The notes below the pieces were generated by a model. The model was not told the DNA's origin. It worked only from the letters and a program-made list of their open reading frames with translations, and made no database searches. A stretch of DNA of 64,000 nt from Bacteroides sp. CAG:530 (lineage in GTDB: Bacteria > Bacteroidota > Bacteroidia > Bacteroidales > Bacteroidaceae), in contig FR881275.1 in assembly GCA_000434735.1 (NCBI GenBank), positions 77,014 through 141,013 on the forward strand, given 5' to 3'. This document shows positions 42,560 through 51,173 of the stretch, one piece after another (position 1 is the first letter of the stretch; every line of letters starts with the position of its first letter). A program made the translations under genes and the position numbers.

Positions 42560-44776
42560 CTATCCGCGGTTTATTTGTTTTACACCTTTAACGGTTCTTA
42601 TTTTCTTAATCAAGGCTTCCAACTTCGATGTATCGTCTACCATTACCGTAAGCATTCCAGAGAAGAGACCGTCGTGCGAGTCTATGCTGATAGAGCGCAA
42701 CTGTATGTTCTCTTCTTTGTTGATGATAGAAGTGATGTTTGTTACGATACCTATATCATCATGACCCACTATACGCAGAGTGATGGCGTACTGCTTGCCA
42801 TGACTCTTTCCTGCCCAGCGTGCCCTTACTATACGGTAGGGGAAACGCGCTCTCATCTCTGGAGCGTTAGGACAGTCGGCACGATGAATCTTGATACCGC
42901 CCGATATGGTTACGAAGCCGAAAACATCATCACCGTAAATAGGGTTACAGCAGCGTGCCAAGTTGAAGTCTATGCCCTTCAGGTTCTGGTCTATAACCAG
43001 CACATCATCTTTATAATAATCCTTTTCGGCAAACTGCTGTTGCATGTTGTACCCTTCGGCACTACGGTAAGGCACATCATCGCGCTGTTCGGTTTCGCGC
43101 TTCAGCATTTCTATATAACGCTCTATGATATCGTTGATGTCGCGCTTCTCGTTGGCTATGTCCTGGAAGAAGTCGGTCACCGTTTTATAGCCCAACTTCT
43201 TGATGAGGCGCATCAGCACCGCTTCATCGTATTCTATCTTACGGTTCTTGAATTTACGTTCCAGCGTTTCGCGGGCGAACTGCGTTTGCCGTGCCACCAA
43301 CTCTTTCAGTGCCTGACGTATTTTGGTCTTTGCCTTAGATGTAGATACAAAGTTCAGCCAGTCTCTTTTGGGAGTCTGAGTAGACGATGTTGTAATTTCC
43401 ACCTGGTCTCCACTGCTCAACACCTGCTTTAGCTGTACATTGCGTCCGTTCACCTTGGCTCCTATGCATCGGCATCCCAGGTTAGTGTGAATAGCGAAAG
43501 CGAAGTCGAGCACCGTAGCACCTTGCGGCAACTTGTAAAGGTCGCCTTTCGGAGTAAACACAAACACCTCATCTTTGTATAGGTCGAGCTTGAACTGATC
43601 CATCGCCTCCATATCATTGTCAGCGTTCTCCAGCGTTTCGCGTATAGAGTTAAGCCACTCATCAAGTCCGCTTTCGCCCTTTATACCTTTATAACGCCAG
43701 TGTGCAGCAAGACCCTTTTCGGCTATTTCGTCCATGCGCTCAGTACGTATCTGCACTTCCACCCATTTACCTTCGGGTCCCATCACCGTGATGTGAAGAG
43801 ATTCATATCCGTTGCTCTTAGGTACCGACAGCCAGTCGCGCAGACGCTTGGGGTTAGGCAGATACATATCAGTAACTATAGAATACGCTTGCCAGCACTC
43901 CTGTTTCTCCTTGTCGAGAGGAGAATCCAATATAACACGGATGGCGAACAAGTCGTACACGCCCTCGAACGGACATCCCTGCTTCTTCATCTTCTGATAG
44001 ATGGAGTGAATGCTCTTGGTTCTTCCCTTGATGTGGAACTTCAGTCCTGCCTCTTCAAGCTTTTCTTTTACCGGCTTGATGAAAGCATCTATATATCTGT
44101 CGCGAGCCGCTTTTGTGGCGTTCAATTTCTCCTTTATATGATAATAGATATCATGCTGCGTATACTTCAGCCATAAGTCCTCCAGTTCCGATTTCAGCTT
44201 ATAGAGTCCCAACTTATGCGCAAGCGGAGCGTACAGGAAAGCCGCTTCGTTGGCCACCTCCAGTCGTGCCTCTTCGTTGGGGCTATCCTTAATCTGTCTC
44301 ATCAGGTTAACGCGGTCGGCTATCATGATGAGCACCACTCTCATGTCTTGAGCGAACGACAACAATAGATTTCTGAAGTTCTCCGATTCTATAGTTGGGC
44401 TTTTAGAGTACAGCTCGTTAATCTTCACAAGTCCGCGGATAATGCCGGCCACATCTTCGCCGTACATCCGCTTAACTTCGTCTAAAGTGCATAGGTGAAA
44501 CTTCACCGAGCTATGTAGCATGATTCCCAATATGGAAGCACGTCGCATACCTATCTCTTCGGCCACGATGACTGCGGTCTGCATATCCTTTATCACCGGA
44601 TTCATGCCGAACGCATTGCGTGGAACAGTCCCGTCTGACATAACCTTCATCAGATGCTTTTTCAAATTCTTGCAGTCATCTTTTTGTAATGTGTCTCCCG
44701 ACAGATGCAGGAGGCGTCTGTACAGTGCGATGAGCTGTTTATGCTCATCGGGGGTAAAAAATGCTTGTCCTTCCAT
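42560..44776 (-). CDS. relA: (p)ppGpp synthetase RelA, hydrolase domain degenerate
   Basis: 738 residues with the full Rel architecture: HD-like domain, synthetase, TGS (VFVFTPKGDLYKLPQGATVLDFA) and C-terminal ACT (the last ~75 residues). In the HD-like region the diagnostic His-Asp pair is His88-Ser89 (GIMLHSSVKFH), and the upstream HP motif is missing, so (p)ppGpp hydrolysis should be lost. The synthetase keeps GRTKSIHSIYQKM and RDWLSVPKSNGYESLH; RLRD stands where bifunctional Rel proteins have RxKD. It is therefore probably a synthetase-only enzyme that responds to stalled ribosomes, with a SpoT-type hydrolase expected elsewhere in the genome. Confidence 0.88.
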   Translation of the reverse strand: MEGQAFFTPDEHKQLIALYRRLLHLSGDTLQKDDCKNLKKHLMKVMSDGTVPRNAFGMNPVIKDMQTAVIVAEEIGMRRASILGIMLHSSVKFHLCTLDEVKRMYGEDVAGIIRGLVKINELYSKSPTIESENFRNLLLSFAQDMRVVLIMIADRVNLMRQIKDSPNEEARLEVANEAAFLYAPLAHKLGLYKLKSELEDLWLKYTQHDIYYHIKEKLNATKAARDRYIDAFIKPVKEKLEEAGLKFHIKGRTKSIHSIYQKMKKQGCPFEGVYDLFAIRVILDSPLDKEKQECWQAYSIVTDMYLPNPKRLRDWLSVPKSNGYESLHITVMGPEGKWVEVQIRTERMDEIAEKGLAAHWRYKGIKGESGLDEWLNSIRETLENADNDMEAMDQFKLDLYKDEVFVFTPKGDLYKLPQGATVLDFAFAIHTNLGCRCIGAKVNGRNVQLKQVLSSGDQVEITTSSTQTPKRDWLNFVSTSKAKTKIRQALKELVARQTQFARETLERKFKNRKIEYDEAVLMRLIKKLGYKTVTDFFQDIANEKRDINDIIERYIEMLKRETEQRDDVPYRSAEGYNMQQQFAEKDYYKDDVLVIDQNLKGIDFNLARCCNPIYGDDVFGFVTISGGIKIHRADCPNAPEMRARFPYRIVRARWAGKSHGKQYAITLRIVGHDDIGIVTNITSIINKEENIQLRSISIDSHDGLFSGMLTVMVDDTSKLEALIKKIRTVKGVKQINRG

Positions 44777-44849
44777 GATCTTTTCTCTTAACTTTACGGT
44801 AAAGGTAGTTTTTTTCTATTTGTTTGGTGTAACCTTAAAGGTTTTTTTA

Positions 44850-44857
44850 TACTTTTG
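44850..44857 (+). promoter_or_regulatory. -7 element before the DUF4301 gene
   Basis: TACTTTTG, 52 nt before the start; a TTTG at 44823-44826 is 23 bp upstream, a little far. Confidence 0.4.
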
Positions 44858-44908
44858 GGGAGAAATCTCTCTTAGAGGTGAATATTTATCACTTAAATTA
44901 TTATATAT

Positions 44909-46432
44909 ATGTTAACACAAGAAGATAAAGAGTTGCTTGCGAAGAAAGGAATTTCCGAAGAACAGATCAAAGAACAATTGGCTTGTTTTGAAACCGGATT
45001 CCCATTCTTAAAGCTGTCTGGTGCGGCTTCTGTCGACAACGGCGGCATTTTTATTCCTACTTCAGAAGAGCAGGACAAGTATCTTGCTGCGTGGGATGCT
45101 TATAAAGACGGCGAAAAGAAAATCGTGAAATTCGTTCCGGCATCGGGAGCTGCCAGCCGTATGTTTAAAAATATGTTCGAATTTTTGGGAGCCGACTACG
45201 ACGCACCGAAAACAGACTTCGAGAAGAAGTTCTTCGATCATATACACGACTTCGCTTTCTATCATGACCTCAACGCTGCATGCCTTGACAACACAGGTAA
45301 AGACATCAACGCATTGTTGGCCGAACATAATTACAAAGCTATAGTAGCTAATCTGCTCGAAGCTGCTGGCCTTAACTACGGACAGCTTCCTAAGGGATTG
45401 CTTAAGTTCCACCGCTATGCCGATGGCGTACGCACTCCGCTCGAAGAGCATCTGGTAGAAGGCGCATTGTACGCTGCCGGAAAAACAGGCAAGGTAAACG
45501 TACACTTCACCGTATCTACAGAGCACAAGGCTTTGTTCGCTAAATTGGTAGACGCTAAGGTAGCAGAATACGCTAAGAAATTCGGTGTAGAATATAATAT
45601 CTCATTCTCTGAGCAGAAGCCAAGTACCGACACTGTAGCTGCCGATATGGAAAACAATCCGTTCCGCGATGATAAAGGCAAGTTGCTTTTCCGTCCGGGT
45701 GGTCATGGCGCTTTGATTGAAAACTTGAACGACTTGGATGCCGACGTGGTATTCATCAAGAATATTGATAATGTGGTTCCCGACAGACTTAAGGGCGACA
45801 CCGTTACTTATAAGAAACTGTTGGCTGGTGTATTGGTTACACTGCAGAAACAGGCTTTCGAATACTTGGAACTGCTTGATAGCGGTCACTACAGCCACGA
45901 TCAGCTCGAAACTATCATCCGTTTCGTACAGCAGCAGTTGCGTTGCCGTAAGTCAGATATCAAGGATCTGGAAGATGCCGACTTGGTAATCTACTTACGT
46001 AAAAAGCTGAACCGTCCGATGCGTGTATGCGGTATGGTTAAGAACGTAGGCGAACCGGGCGGTGGTCCGTTCTTGGCTTATAATCCTGACGGAACCGTTT
46101 CATTGCAGATTTTGGAAAGCTCTCAGATTGACATGAACGATCCTGAAAAGAAGGCTATGTTCGAAAAAGGTACACACTTCAACCCGGTAGATTTGGTTTG
46201 CGCCGTTAAGAACTACAAGGGCGAGAAGTTCAATCTGCTGCAGTATGTAGATAAGGCTACAGGCTTTATTTCTTATAAGAGCAAGAACGGAAAAGACTTG
46301 AAGGCATTAGAGCTTCCGGGTCTGTGGAATGGTTCAATGAGCGACTGGAGTACAGTCTTTGTTGAAGTTCCGTTGAGCACATTTAATCCGGTTAAGACTG
46401 TTAACGACTTGTTGCGTGAACAGCATCAATAA
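44909..46432 (+). CDS. DUF4301 family protein
   Basis: 507 residues, cytoplasmic, no signal peptide. The start MLTQEDKELLAKKGISEEQIKEQL and the strongly conserved VKFVPASGAASRMFKNMFEF, FRPGGHGALIENLNDLDADVVFIKNIDNVVPDRLKG blocks identify the Bacteroidetes DUF4301 family. PGGHGALIENLN looks like the substrate part of a nucleotide-sugar pyrophosphorylase-like fold, so a nucleotidyltransferase-related activity is possible, but function is not known. It is transcribed alone, divergently from relA. Confidence 0.85.
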   Translation: MLTQEDKELLAKKGISEEQIKEQLACFETGFPFLKLSGAASVDNGGIFIPTSEEQDKYLAAWDAYKDGEKKIVKFVPASGAASRMFKNMFEFLGADYDAPKTDFEKKFFDHIHDFAFYHDLNAACLDNTGKDINALLAEHNYKAIVANLLEAAGLNYGQLPKGLLKFHRYADGVRTPLEEHLVEGALYAAGKTGKVNVHFTVSTEHKALFAKLVDAKVAEYAKKFGVEYNISFSEQKPSTDTVAADMENNPFRDDKGKLLFRPGGHGALIENLNDLDADVVFIKNIDNVVPDRLKGDTVTYKKLLAGVLVTLQKQAFEYLELLDSGHYSHDQLETIIRFVQQQLRCRKSDIKDLEDADLVIYLRKKLNRPMRVCGMVKNVGEPGGGPFLAYNPDGTVSLQILESSQIDMNDPEKKAMFEKGTHFNPVDLVCAVKNYKGEKFNLLQYVDKATGFISYKSKNGKDLKALELPGLWNGSMSDWSTVFVEVPLSTFNPVKTVNDLLREQHQ

Positions 46433-46437
46433 AAAAA

Positions 46438-46473
46438 GCTGCGTGAGCAGCGCTTATACTGCGTGAGCAGTAT
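46438..46473 (+). repeat. two tandem GNRA-capped hairpins after the DUF4301 gene
   Basis: GCTGC-GTGA-GCAGC (46438-46451) and ATACTGC-GTGA-GCAGTAT (46456-46473). Both loops are GUGA, a GNRA tetraloop, and the 12-mer CTGCGTGAGCAG is repeated with 20-bp spacing. They begin 6 nt after the stop codon and precede the terminator. Confidence 0.6.
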
Positions 46474-46516
46474 CCTAACCTAATATCAAATTAATTTTTT
46501 TAGTTTATTCAATGAT

Positions 46517-46563
46517 GAGACTGAAAAGTGGGGTTATTCCCGACTTTTCAGTCTCTTTTTTTA
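46517..46563 (+). terminator. terminator of the DUF4301 gene
   Basis: GAGACTGAAAAGT (46517-46529) pairs with ACTTTTCAGTCTC (46543-46555), followed by eight T residues. Confidence 0.9.
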
Positions 46564-46585
46564 TGAGAATCTTAAGTGTATGCGC

Positions 46586-47728
46586 TTATCGCTTCACTAC
46601 AGAGAACCTGTAGGCAGTATGACTTTGAAATACCTCTCCGGGCTGGAGTGCCGTACTGGGGAACTGCGGATTGTTGGGGCTGTCTTGAAAATGACACGTT
46701 TCAAAGCAGATGGCTCCGCGAGGCACATCCTTCATTCCGTTGCCCGAGTAGATATGCATGGCAGGCTCTGTGGTAAACACCTCCATCAGTCGCCCGCTCT
46801 GTTCATCGTATATAGTAGCTGCCGCACGGCTGTCTTCTCCAGGCGAACGTAGCACCCATGCGTGGTCGTACCCCTTGGTTACCTTCAACTGTGAGTATGG
46901 CATATTTATCTGTGCGCCTATCACGTGCGGCTCACGAAAGTCGAGTGGGGTAGACTGTACCGGCCACATGGCTCCCGTCACACATTTCTTCTTGTCGTAC
47001 GGAGTAAAGTAATCAGCGTCTACCCACAGCGTTTGTGCCTCCACATTGCGTGTCATATCGCCCGATAGATTGAAGAACGAGTGATTACATAAGTTTATTA
47101 CCGTAGCCTTATCGGTAGTAGCCTTGTACTGAATATCCAGACTGTTATCATCCGTAACCCTATACGTAAGCATAATCTTCAGATTTCCGGGGAAACCGTT
47201 CTCTCCGTCCGGCGACAGATAAGACAATGTAACGGAATTCGCGTCGGCATGCTCTTTCTTCCACATCCTCGCTCCGAAATTCGGGTTTCCCCCATGAGCC
47301 GTATGCCCGTCGGGATGATTAGCCTGCAGATGGTACGTCGCTCCGTCCATAGTGTACTGCGCGTGCAGAATACGCCCTATATAGCGTCCTACAGTAGCCC
47401 CATAGTTCTGTGATTTCTGCATATACTCATCTATATTATCAAATCCTCTTACCACATTCTCCATCTTGCCTTCGCGGTTTGGCACCATGATAGAAACCAC
47501 CCTTGCCCCATAATTAGTGATGCACACCTCCATGCCGCTTTTATTGGTAAGCCGATACAAGTCTGTGTGCTTACCGTCTGTCACCTTCTTGAAATCAGCG
47601 TGCTTCAACCCCGAAGCCGAAGTGTCAAACCTGTTAGTGGCGCACGATGCCAATCCCGCGGCTATAGTCAGCGTAAAAGCCGCTCCGATAAATCCTCTCA
47701 GTGTCATTCGTATTTTTGTATTCTTCAT
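46586..47728 (-). CDS. galM: aldose 1-epimerase, putative lipoprotein
   Basis: 380 residues. Interconverts alpha and beta anomers of aldoses such as galactose. The N-terminus is a lipoprotein signal (TLTIAAGLASC), so the enzyme is probably anchored in the periplasm, which is usual for Bacteroidetes mutarotases that serve glycan uptake. The catalytic residues are recognisable: HTAHGG near the active-site His, NLCNHSFFNLSG with the second His, and a C-terminal GAICFETCHFQDSPNNP block with the catalytic Glu. Minus-strand TATATTTG (47752-47759) is the likely -7 box, back to back with the queuosine operon promoter. Confidence 0.92.
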   Translation of the reverse strand: MKNTKIRMTLRGFIGAAFTLTIAAGLASCATNRFDTSASGLKHADFKKVTDGKHTDLYRLTNKSGMEVCITNYGARVVSIMVPNREGKMENVVRGFDNIDEYMQKSQNYGATVGRYIGRILHAQYTMDGATYHLQANHPDGHTAHGGNPNFGARMWKKEHADANSVTLSYLSPDGENGFPGNLKIMLTYRVTDDNSLDIQYKATTDKATVINLCNHSFFNLSGDMTRNVEAQTLWVDADYFTPYDKKKCVTGAMWPVQSTPLDFREPHVIGAQINMPYSQLKVTKGYDHAWVLRSPGEDSRAAATIYDEQSGRLMEVFTTEPAMHIYSGNGMKDVPRGAICFETCHFQDSPNNPQFPSTALQPGEVFQSHTAYRFSVVKR

Positions 47729-47771
47729 TATTTGTTATTTTTACTGTATTGCAAATATATAAAACAAAATC

Positions 47772-47804
47772 TTTTTCGTAATATAAAAAATGTAGCTATC
47801 TTTG
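47772..47804 (+). promoter_or_regulatory. promoter of the queuosine operon
   Basis: TATCTTTG at 47797-47804 with a TTTTTCG tract at 47772-47778 at the -33 distance. Transcription would start near 47811, leaving a ~79-nt leader that contains the riboswitch. Confidence 0.6.
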
Positions 47805-47849
47805 CACCCCGAAAAAATAGCGATTAATAACATGCGATGCCGTGAATAG

Positions 47850-47889
47850 CGGTCGTGTATTCTAGAACACCACGTAAAAAACAAGAACG
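47850..47889 (+). promoter_or_regulatory. probable preQ1-I riboswitch
   Basis: CGTG (47854-47857) pairs with CACG (47871-47874); the loop is TATTCTAGAACAC and the tail is TAAAAAACAAGAACG, ending at the yhhQ start codon. The loop element TTCTAG...ACACC and the A-rich tail AAAAAAC are the hallmarks of the class I preQ1 aptamer (compare the B. subtilis queC leader, with TTCTAGC, ACACC and AAAAAACTAA). Tail pairing with the loop on preQ1 binding would hide the translation start. The genes controlled, a queuosine precursor transporter, QueC and QueF, are the expected regulon. Confidence 0.7.
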
Positions 47890-48576
47890 ATGAAAAAAGA
47901 AAATCTCGTGTCAGTGCCCTACATGATACTGGGCATAGTATTTTGTGTATGCCTTGTGGCAGCAAATCTGTTAGAAACAAAAGTGGTCTCACTCGGACCC
48001 GTAACAGTAACCGCCGGACTGGTGGTATTTCCCATCTCTTACATTATCAACGACTGCATAGCCGAAGTCTGGGGCTTCCGTAAAGCACGCCTTATCATCT
48101 GGATGGGCTTCCTCATGAACTTCATGGTAGTAGCCTTAGGCCAGATAGCCGTTGCGCTTCCTGCCGCCCCATACTGGGAAGGCGAAGAAGGCTTCAACTT
48201 CGTTTTCGGTATGGCACCGCGCATAGCCGTAGCCAGTCTGTTGGCATTTTTGGTAGGCTCTTTCGTAAACGCCTACGTAATGAGCCGCATGAAAATATCA
48301 TCACGGGGCAAGAACTTCTCGGCTCGCGCCATCCTTTCTACCGTTTATGGCGAAGGCGCAGACTCCATCATCTTCTTCCCTTTGGCGTTTGGCGGACTGA
48401 TGCCTATAAGCGAATTAATCAACCTGATGCTGGTGCAGGTGTTGCTTAAAACCGTATACGAAATCATTGTGCTGCCCGTAACCATCCGTGTGGTTAAGTA
48501 CATAAAGCGTGTAGACAATACCGACGTGTACGATGAAAATGTATCTTATAACATTCTAAAGATAAACGAATTATGA
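47890..48576 (+). CDS. yhhQ: queuosine precursor transporter, YhhQ/VUT family
   Basis: 228 residues with about six membrane segments. The segments VAANLLETKVVSLGPVTVTAGLVVFPISYIINDCIAEVWGFRKARLIIWMGFL are typical of the YhhQ (VUT/ECF-S-like) family that imports preQ0/preQ1 in bacteria. First gene of the operon, directly under the riboswitch; its stop codon overlaps the queC start by 4 bp. Confidence 0.92.
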   Translation: MKKENLVSVPYMILGIVFCVCLVAANLLETKVVSLGPVTVTAGLVVFPISYIINDCIAEVWGFRKARLIIWMGFLMNFMVVALGQIAVALPAAPYWEGEEGFNFVFGMAPRIAVASLLAFLVGSFVNAYVMSRMKISSRGKNFSARAILSTVYGEGADSIIFFPLAFGGLMPISELINLMLVQVLLKTVYEIIVLPVTIRVVKYIKRVDNTDVYDENVSYNILKINEL

Positions 48577-49262
48577 TGCCGATGAATAACGAAGCCGCAT
48601 TGGTGGTATTCAGTGGTGGACAAGACTCTACCACTTGTCTGTTTTGGGCGAAGAAACACTTTAAGAAAGTATATGCCCTGAGCTTTATCTACGGACAGAA
48701 GCACGTTAAAGAGGTAGAATTGGCACGAAGCATAGCAGAGAAGGCCGAAGTGGAATTCGATGTGATGGACGTGTCTTTTATCGGACATTTAGGCCGAAAC
48801 TCGCTCACCGATACTTCTATCCACATGGACGAGGAGAAGCCTGCCGATTCATTCCCCAACACTTTTGTGCCTGGACGTAACCTGTTCTTCTTGAGCATAG
48901 CGGCTGTATATGCCCGCGAGCATGGCGTAAACCATATCGTTACAGGTGTATCGCAGACCGACTTCAGCGGTTATCCCGACTGCCGCGACTCGTTCATCAA
49001 GTCGCTCAACGTAACGCTGAACCTTGCTATGGACGAGCAGTTTGTGCTTCACACACCGCTTATGTGGATTGATAAGGCGCAGACATGGGCGCTTGCCGAC
49101 CGCCTTGGCGTGCTCGACCTGATACGTCATGAAACCCTTACCTGCTACAACGGCATACCGGGCGACGGATGCGGACACTGTCCATCGTGCAAGCTTCGCC
49201 GTGAAGGACTGGAGAAATACCTTGCCGATAAGCAACGCATTGCCGATAGCCTTGGCATGTAA
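48573..49262 (+). CDS. queC: 7-cyano-7-deazaguanine synthase
   Basis: 229 residues; converts 7-carboxy-7-deazaguanine to preQ0 with ATP and ammonia. The PP-loop is VVFSGGQDSTTCL; the zinc site is C-x8-C-x2-C-x2-C (CYNGIPGDGCGHCPSCKLR) near the C-terminus. The start ATG at 48573 overlaps yhhQ; a second ATG at 48579-48585 is also possible. Confidence 0.96.
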   Translation: MMPMNNEAALVVFSGGQDSTTCLFWAKKHFKKVYALSFIYGQKHVKEVELARSIAEKAEVEFDVMDVSFIGHLGRNSLTDTSIHMDEEKPADSFPNTFVPGRNLFFLSIAAVYAREHGVNHIVTGVSQTDFSGYPDCRDSFIKSLNVTLNLAMDEQFVLHTPLMWIDKAQTWALADRLGVLDLIRHETLTCYNGIPGDGCGHCPSCKLRREGLEKYLADKQRIADSLGM

Positions 49263-49287
49263 TCACCTATATTAAACGAATAATCTT

Positions 49288-49746
49288 ATGGAAAGAAAAG
49301 ACGAACTTACCCTGTTGGGCAATAAGAATACTCAGTATAAGCAAGACTACGCTCCGGAGGTGCTGGAGGCGTTTGTAAACAAACATCCAGGAAACGACTA
49401 TTGGGTGCGATTCAACTGTCCCGAGTTTACCAGCTTATGTCCTATTACCGGACAGCCCGACTTTGCCGAGATACGTATCAGCTACCTGCCGGATGTTAAG
49501 ATGGTAGAAAGCAAGAGCCTGAAACTCTATCTTTTCAGCTTCCGTAATCATGGCGATTTTCACGAAGACTGCGTAAACATCATCATGAAAGACCTGATTA
49601 AGCTGATGGATCCTAAATACATCGAAGTAACAGGAATATTTACTCCGCGCGGAGGTATCTCCATCTATCCGTATTGCAACTACGGTCGCCCAGGCACCAA
49701 GTACGAGGAGTTGGCTGAATACCGTATGCGTAATCACGATTTATAA
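49288..49746 (+). CDS. queF: NADPH-dependent 7-cyano-7-deazaguanine reductase
   Basis: 152 residues, the short (unimodular) QueF type. Reduces preQ0 to preQ1. The nucleophilic Cys is in FTSLCPITGQPDFAEIRI; ESKSLKLYLFSFRNHGDFHEDCVN is the family signature with the substrate-binding Glu and the NADPH region. No queD or queE lies here, so the cell either carries them elsewhere or depends on imported precursor. Confidence 0.96.
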   Translation: MERKDELTLLGNKNTQYKQDYAPEVLEAFVNKHPGNDYWVRFNCPEFTSLCPITGQPDFAEIRISYLPDVKMVESKSLKLYLFSFRNHGDFHEDCVNIIMKDLIKLMDPKYIEVTGIFTPRGGISIYPYCNYGRPGTKYEELAEYRMRNHDL

Positions 49747-49756
49747 TTAGTTTGAG

Positions 49757-49797
49757 CGAGACATACACTATTGCTTGATGTATGTCTCGTTTGTTTT
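49757..49797 (+). terminator. terminator of the queuosine operon
   Basis: CGAGACATACA (49757-49767) pairs with TGTATGTCTCG (49779-49789), followed by TTTGTTTT. Confidence 0.85.
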
Positions 49798-49823
49798 ATA
49801 GTGTAAGTATTCAAATAATGTAT

Positions 49824-49831
49824 TATATTTG
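49824..49831 (+). promoter_or_regulatory. -7 element before the small lipoprotein gene
   Basis: TATATTTG, 21 nt before the start. The short distance supports that the downstream ORF is expressed. Confidence 0.45.
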
Positions 49832-49851
49832 CGCCATAAATCAATTGTAAT

Positions 49852-50262
49852 ATGAAACGTTGGATTCTGCTTCTTCTTATGCCCCTGTGGGTACTGTTGA
49901 TACAATCTTGCCAAGCGCCGGGTTGTGTTGACGAGGGTTCTGTCGTTTCGTATACACATGTCACTTCTAGTCACGATGCCCACTCTGATACTCCCGACGA
50001 TGTAGACAAGGCTATCTCCGCAATTCCGTTAGGAGATATGCTGAACAGCTCTACAGAGAGCCATTTTCACTTGGGAAATCTCTTCCAGCGAGGCCTGCGT
50101 CAGCTTGTGCAGCAGTGGAACAGGGAGGTTATGAAAGCCTGCGGACGCTATGCGCAGTGCATGAATATCTTGTCGGCAGATCATAACGCCGTGACATTTC
50201 AGATAGGCAGATGCAGTGTAAGACCGCTGTATCTGTACCACATCCGTCATATCATAATTTAG
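49852..50262 (+). CDS. small putative lipoprotein, unknown function
   Basis: 136 residues. The N-terminus MKRWILLLLMPLWVLLIQSC is a lipoprotein signal with Cys20 as the lipidation site. The rest has no recognised domain; it contains five further Cys residues and a His-rich stretch near residues 37-75. I do not recognise the family. Support for a real gene is the -7 box close upstream and the signal peptide. About 125 bp without a gene follow. Confidence 0.6.
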   Translation: MKRWILLLLMPLWVLLIQSCQAPGCVDEGSVVSYTHVTSSHDAHSDTPDDVDKAISAIPLGDMLNSSTESHFHLGNLFQRGLRQLVQQWNREVMKACGRYAQCMNILSADHNAVTFQIGRCSVRPLYLYHIRHIII

Positions 50263-50386
50263 CGGTTTTATTTTTATTAGCTTGTATCATGTTGTAACCC
50301 ATGTGTTTATATGTGGTTAGCATGTGTCGTGTCTTTTCTTATAGCGTATTATGTATTTTTTTATAACTTTTTAAAACCGATATTTT

Positions 50387-50896
50387 ATGGAATCATTATA
50401 TACTTCTTCTTCTGAGAATTTGAAAAAATGTGTCAACGTACGTAATGTGGTATTGTCTGTAATAGCTCTGCTGGTAGGCGGTGCCTTGGCTTATTATTCT
50501 ACTGTGGTGGCAGATTCTACCATCAGTAGCTTGGTGCTGTGCGTTGGTTCCATCATCATTATATGTGCGCTCTATTGCGTGTTTTTCCGTGCCATGCATT
50601 GGGTGTATGCGCCTACGCATAGTGCCATGAAGGCCGATTCTGTTAGTTATGAGGCTAAGCGTTTCGAGGCTTTGTGGAATAATCTTTCCGATGAATTCGG
50701 ATTTGGTCGTTTGCGCAGCAATGCCGAGCAGAGTGCTATCCGTATGGATTATATTTATTCTGTAGACGGCAAGTTTGTTGCTCTGCAGTTGTTTCAGTAT
50801 TCATCGTTGCTTTATTCTCCGATTACTGAGGTTTATACGTTGAAGGGTGATAATGCCGGTCGTTTTATTGATCGCATTAGTCGGGAGAATAAATGA
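50387..50896 (+). CDS. small membrane protein, unknown function
   Basis: 169 residues with two membrane helices (about 22-40 and 47-68: VLSVIALLVGGALAYYSTVVA and SLVLCVGSIIIICALYCVFF). They are followed by a ~100-residue soluble domain with no recognised motif. The base composition is like that of neighbouring genes and the frame is uninterrupted, so it is probably a Bacteroidales-specific gene. No promoter consensus was seen upstream. Confidence 0.6.
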   Translation: MESLYTSSSENLKKCVNVRNVVLSVIALLVGGALAYYSTVVADSTISSLVLCVGSIIIICALYCVFFRAMHWVYAPTHSAMKADSVSYEAKRFEALWNNLSDEFGFGRLRSNAEQSAIRMDYIYSVDGKFVALQLFQYSSLLYSPITEVYTLKGDNAGRFIDRISRENK

Positions 50897-50931
50897 TGTG
50901 TTAGCACTGCTAGTGTATTCGCCCTGCGGAT

Positions 50932-50974
50932 GGTTTTTCTTCTTCTTTTGTCTTGATACAAAAGAAGAAGAACC
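50932..50974. terminator. A/T-rich inverted repeat
   Basis: GGTTTTTCTTCTTCTTTTGT (50932-50951) pairs with ACAAAAGAAGAAGAACC (50958-50974) around CTTGAT, with a 3-nt bulge. It lies 36 nt after the membrane protein stop codon. The ~200 bp that follow to 51173 hold no gene; from memory similar AAGAAGAAAAAATCAAGGCTACGTC-type text recurs in Bacteroides intergenic DNA, so this may be a dispersed repeat. Confidence 0.55.
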
Positions 50975-51173
50975 AAGAAGAAAAAATCAAGGCTACGTCT
51001 CTGGGGCTACTGCGGAACGGTCGTTTTTTTATTCCGGTTTCTTATGCGCCAAGACGCTTCACTGTTGGCTGTTGGTGGCGGCTTTGCCTTTTCTTAGTCT
51101 TTGTTTCTGTTGCTATTTCCATAAAGATTCGTTTTCCCAACCTTGAGGGAATCCCATGGCGTGTAAATCTACA

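Noticed and set aside
48039..48224. 61-codon minus-strand ORF inside yhhQ
   Set aside because: Antisense of a conserved transporter gene, no supporting signal.
50928..51173. 99- and 74-codon plus-strand ORFs after the membrane protein gene
   Set aside because: They start within an inverted repeat, are low-complexity at the start (Phe/Lys runs) and have no family resemblance; the stretch is more likely repeat-derived intergenic DNA.
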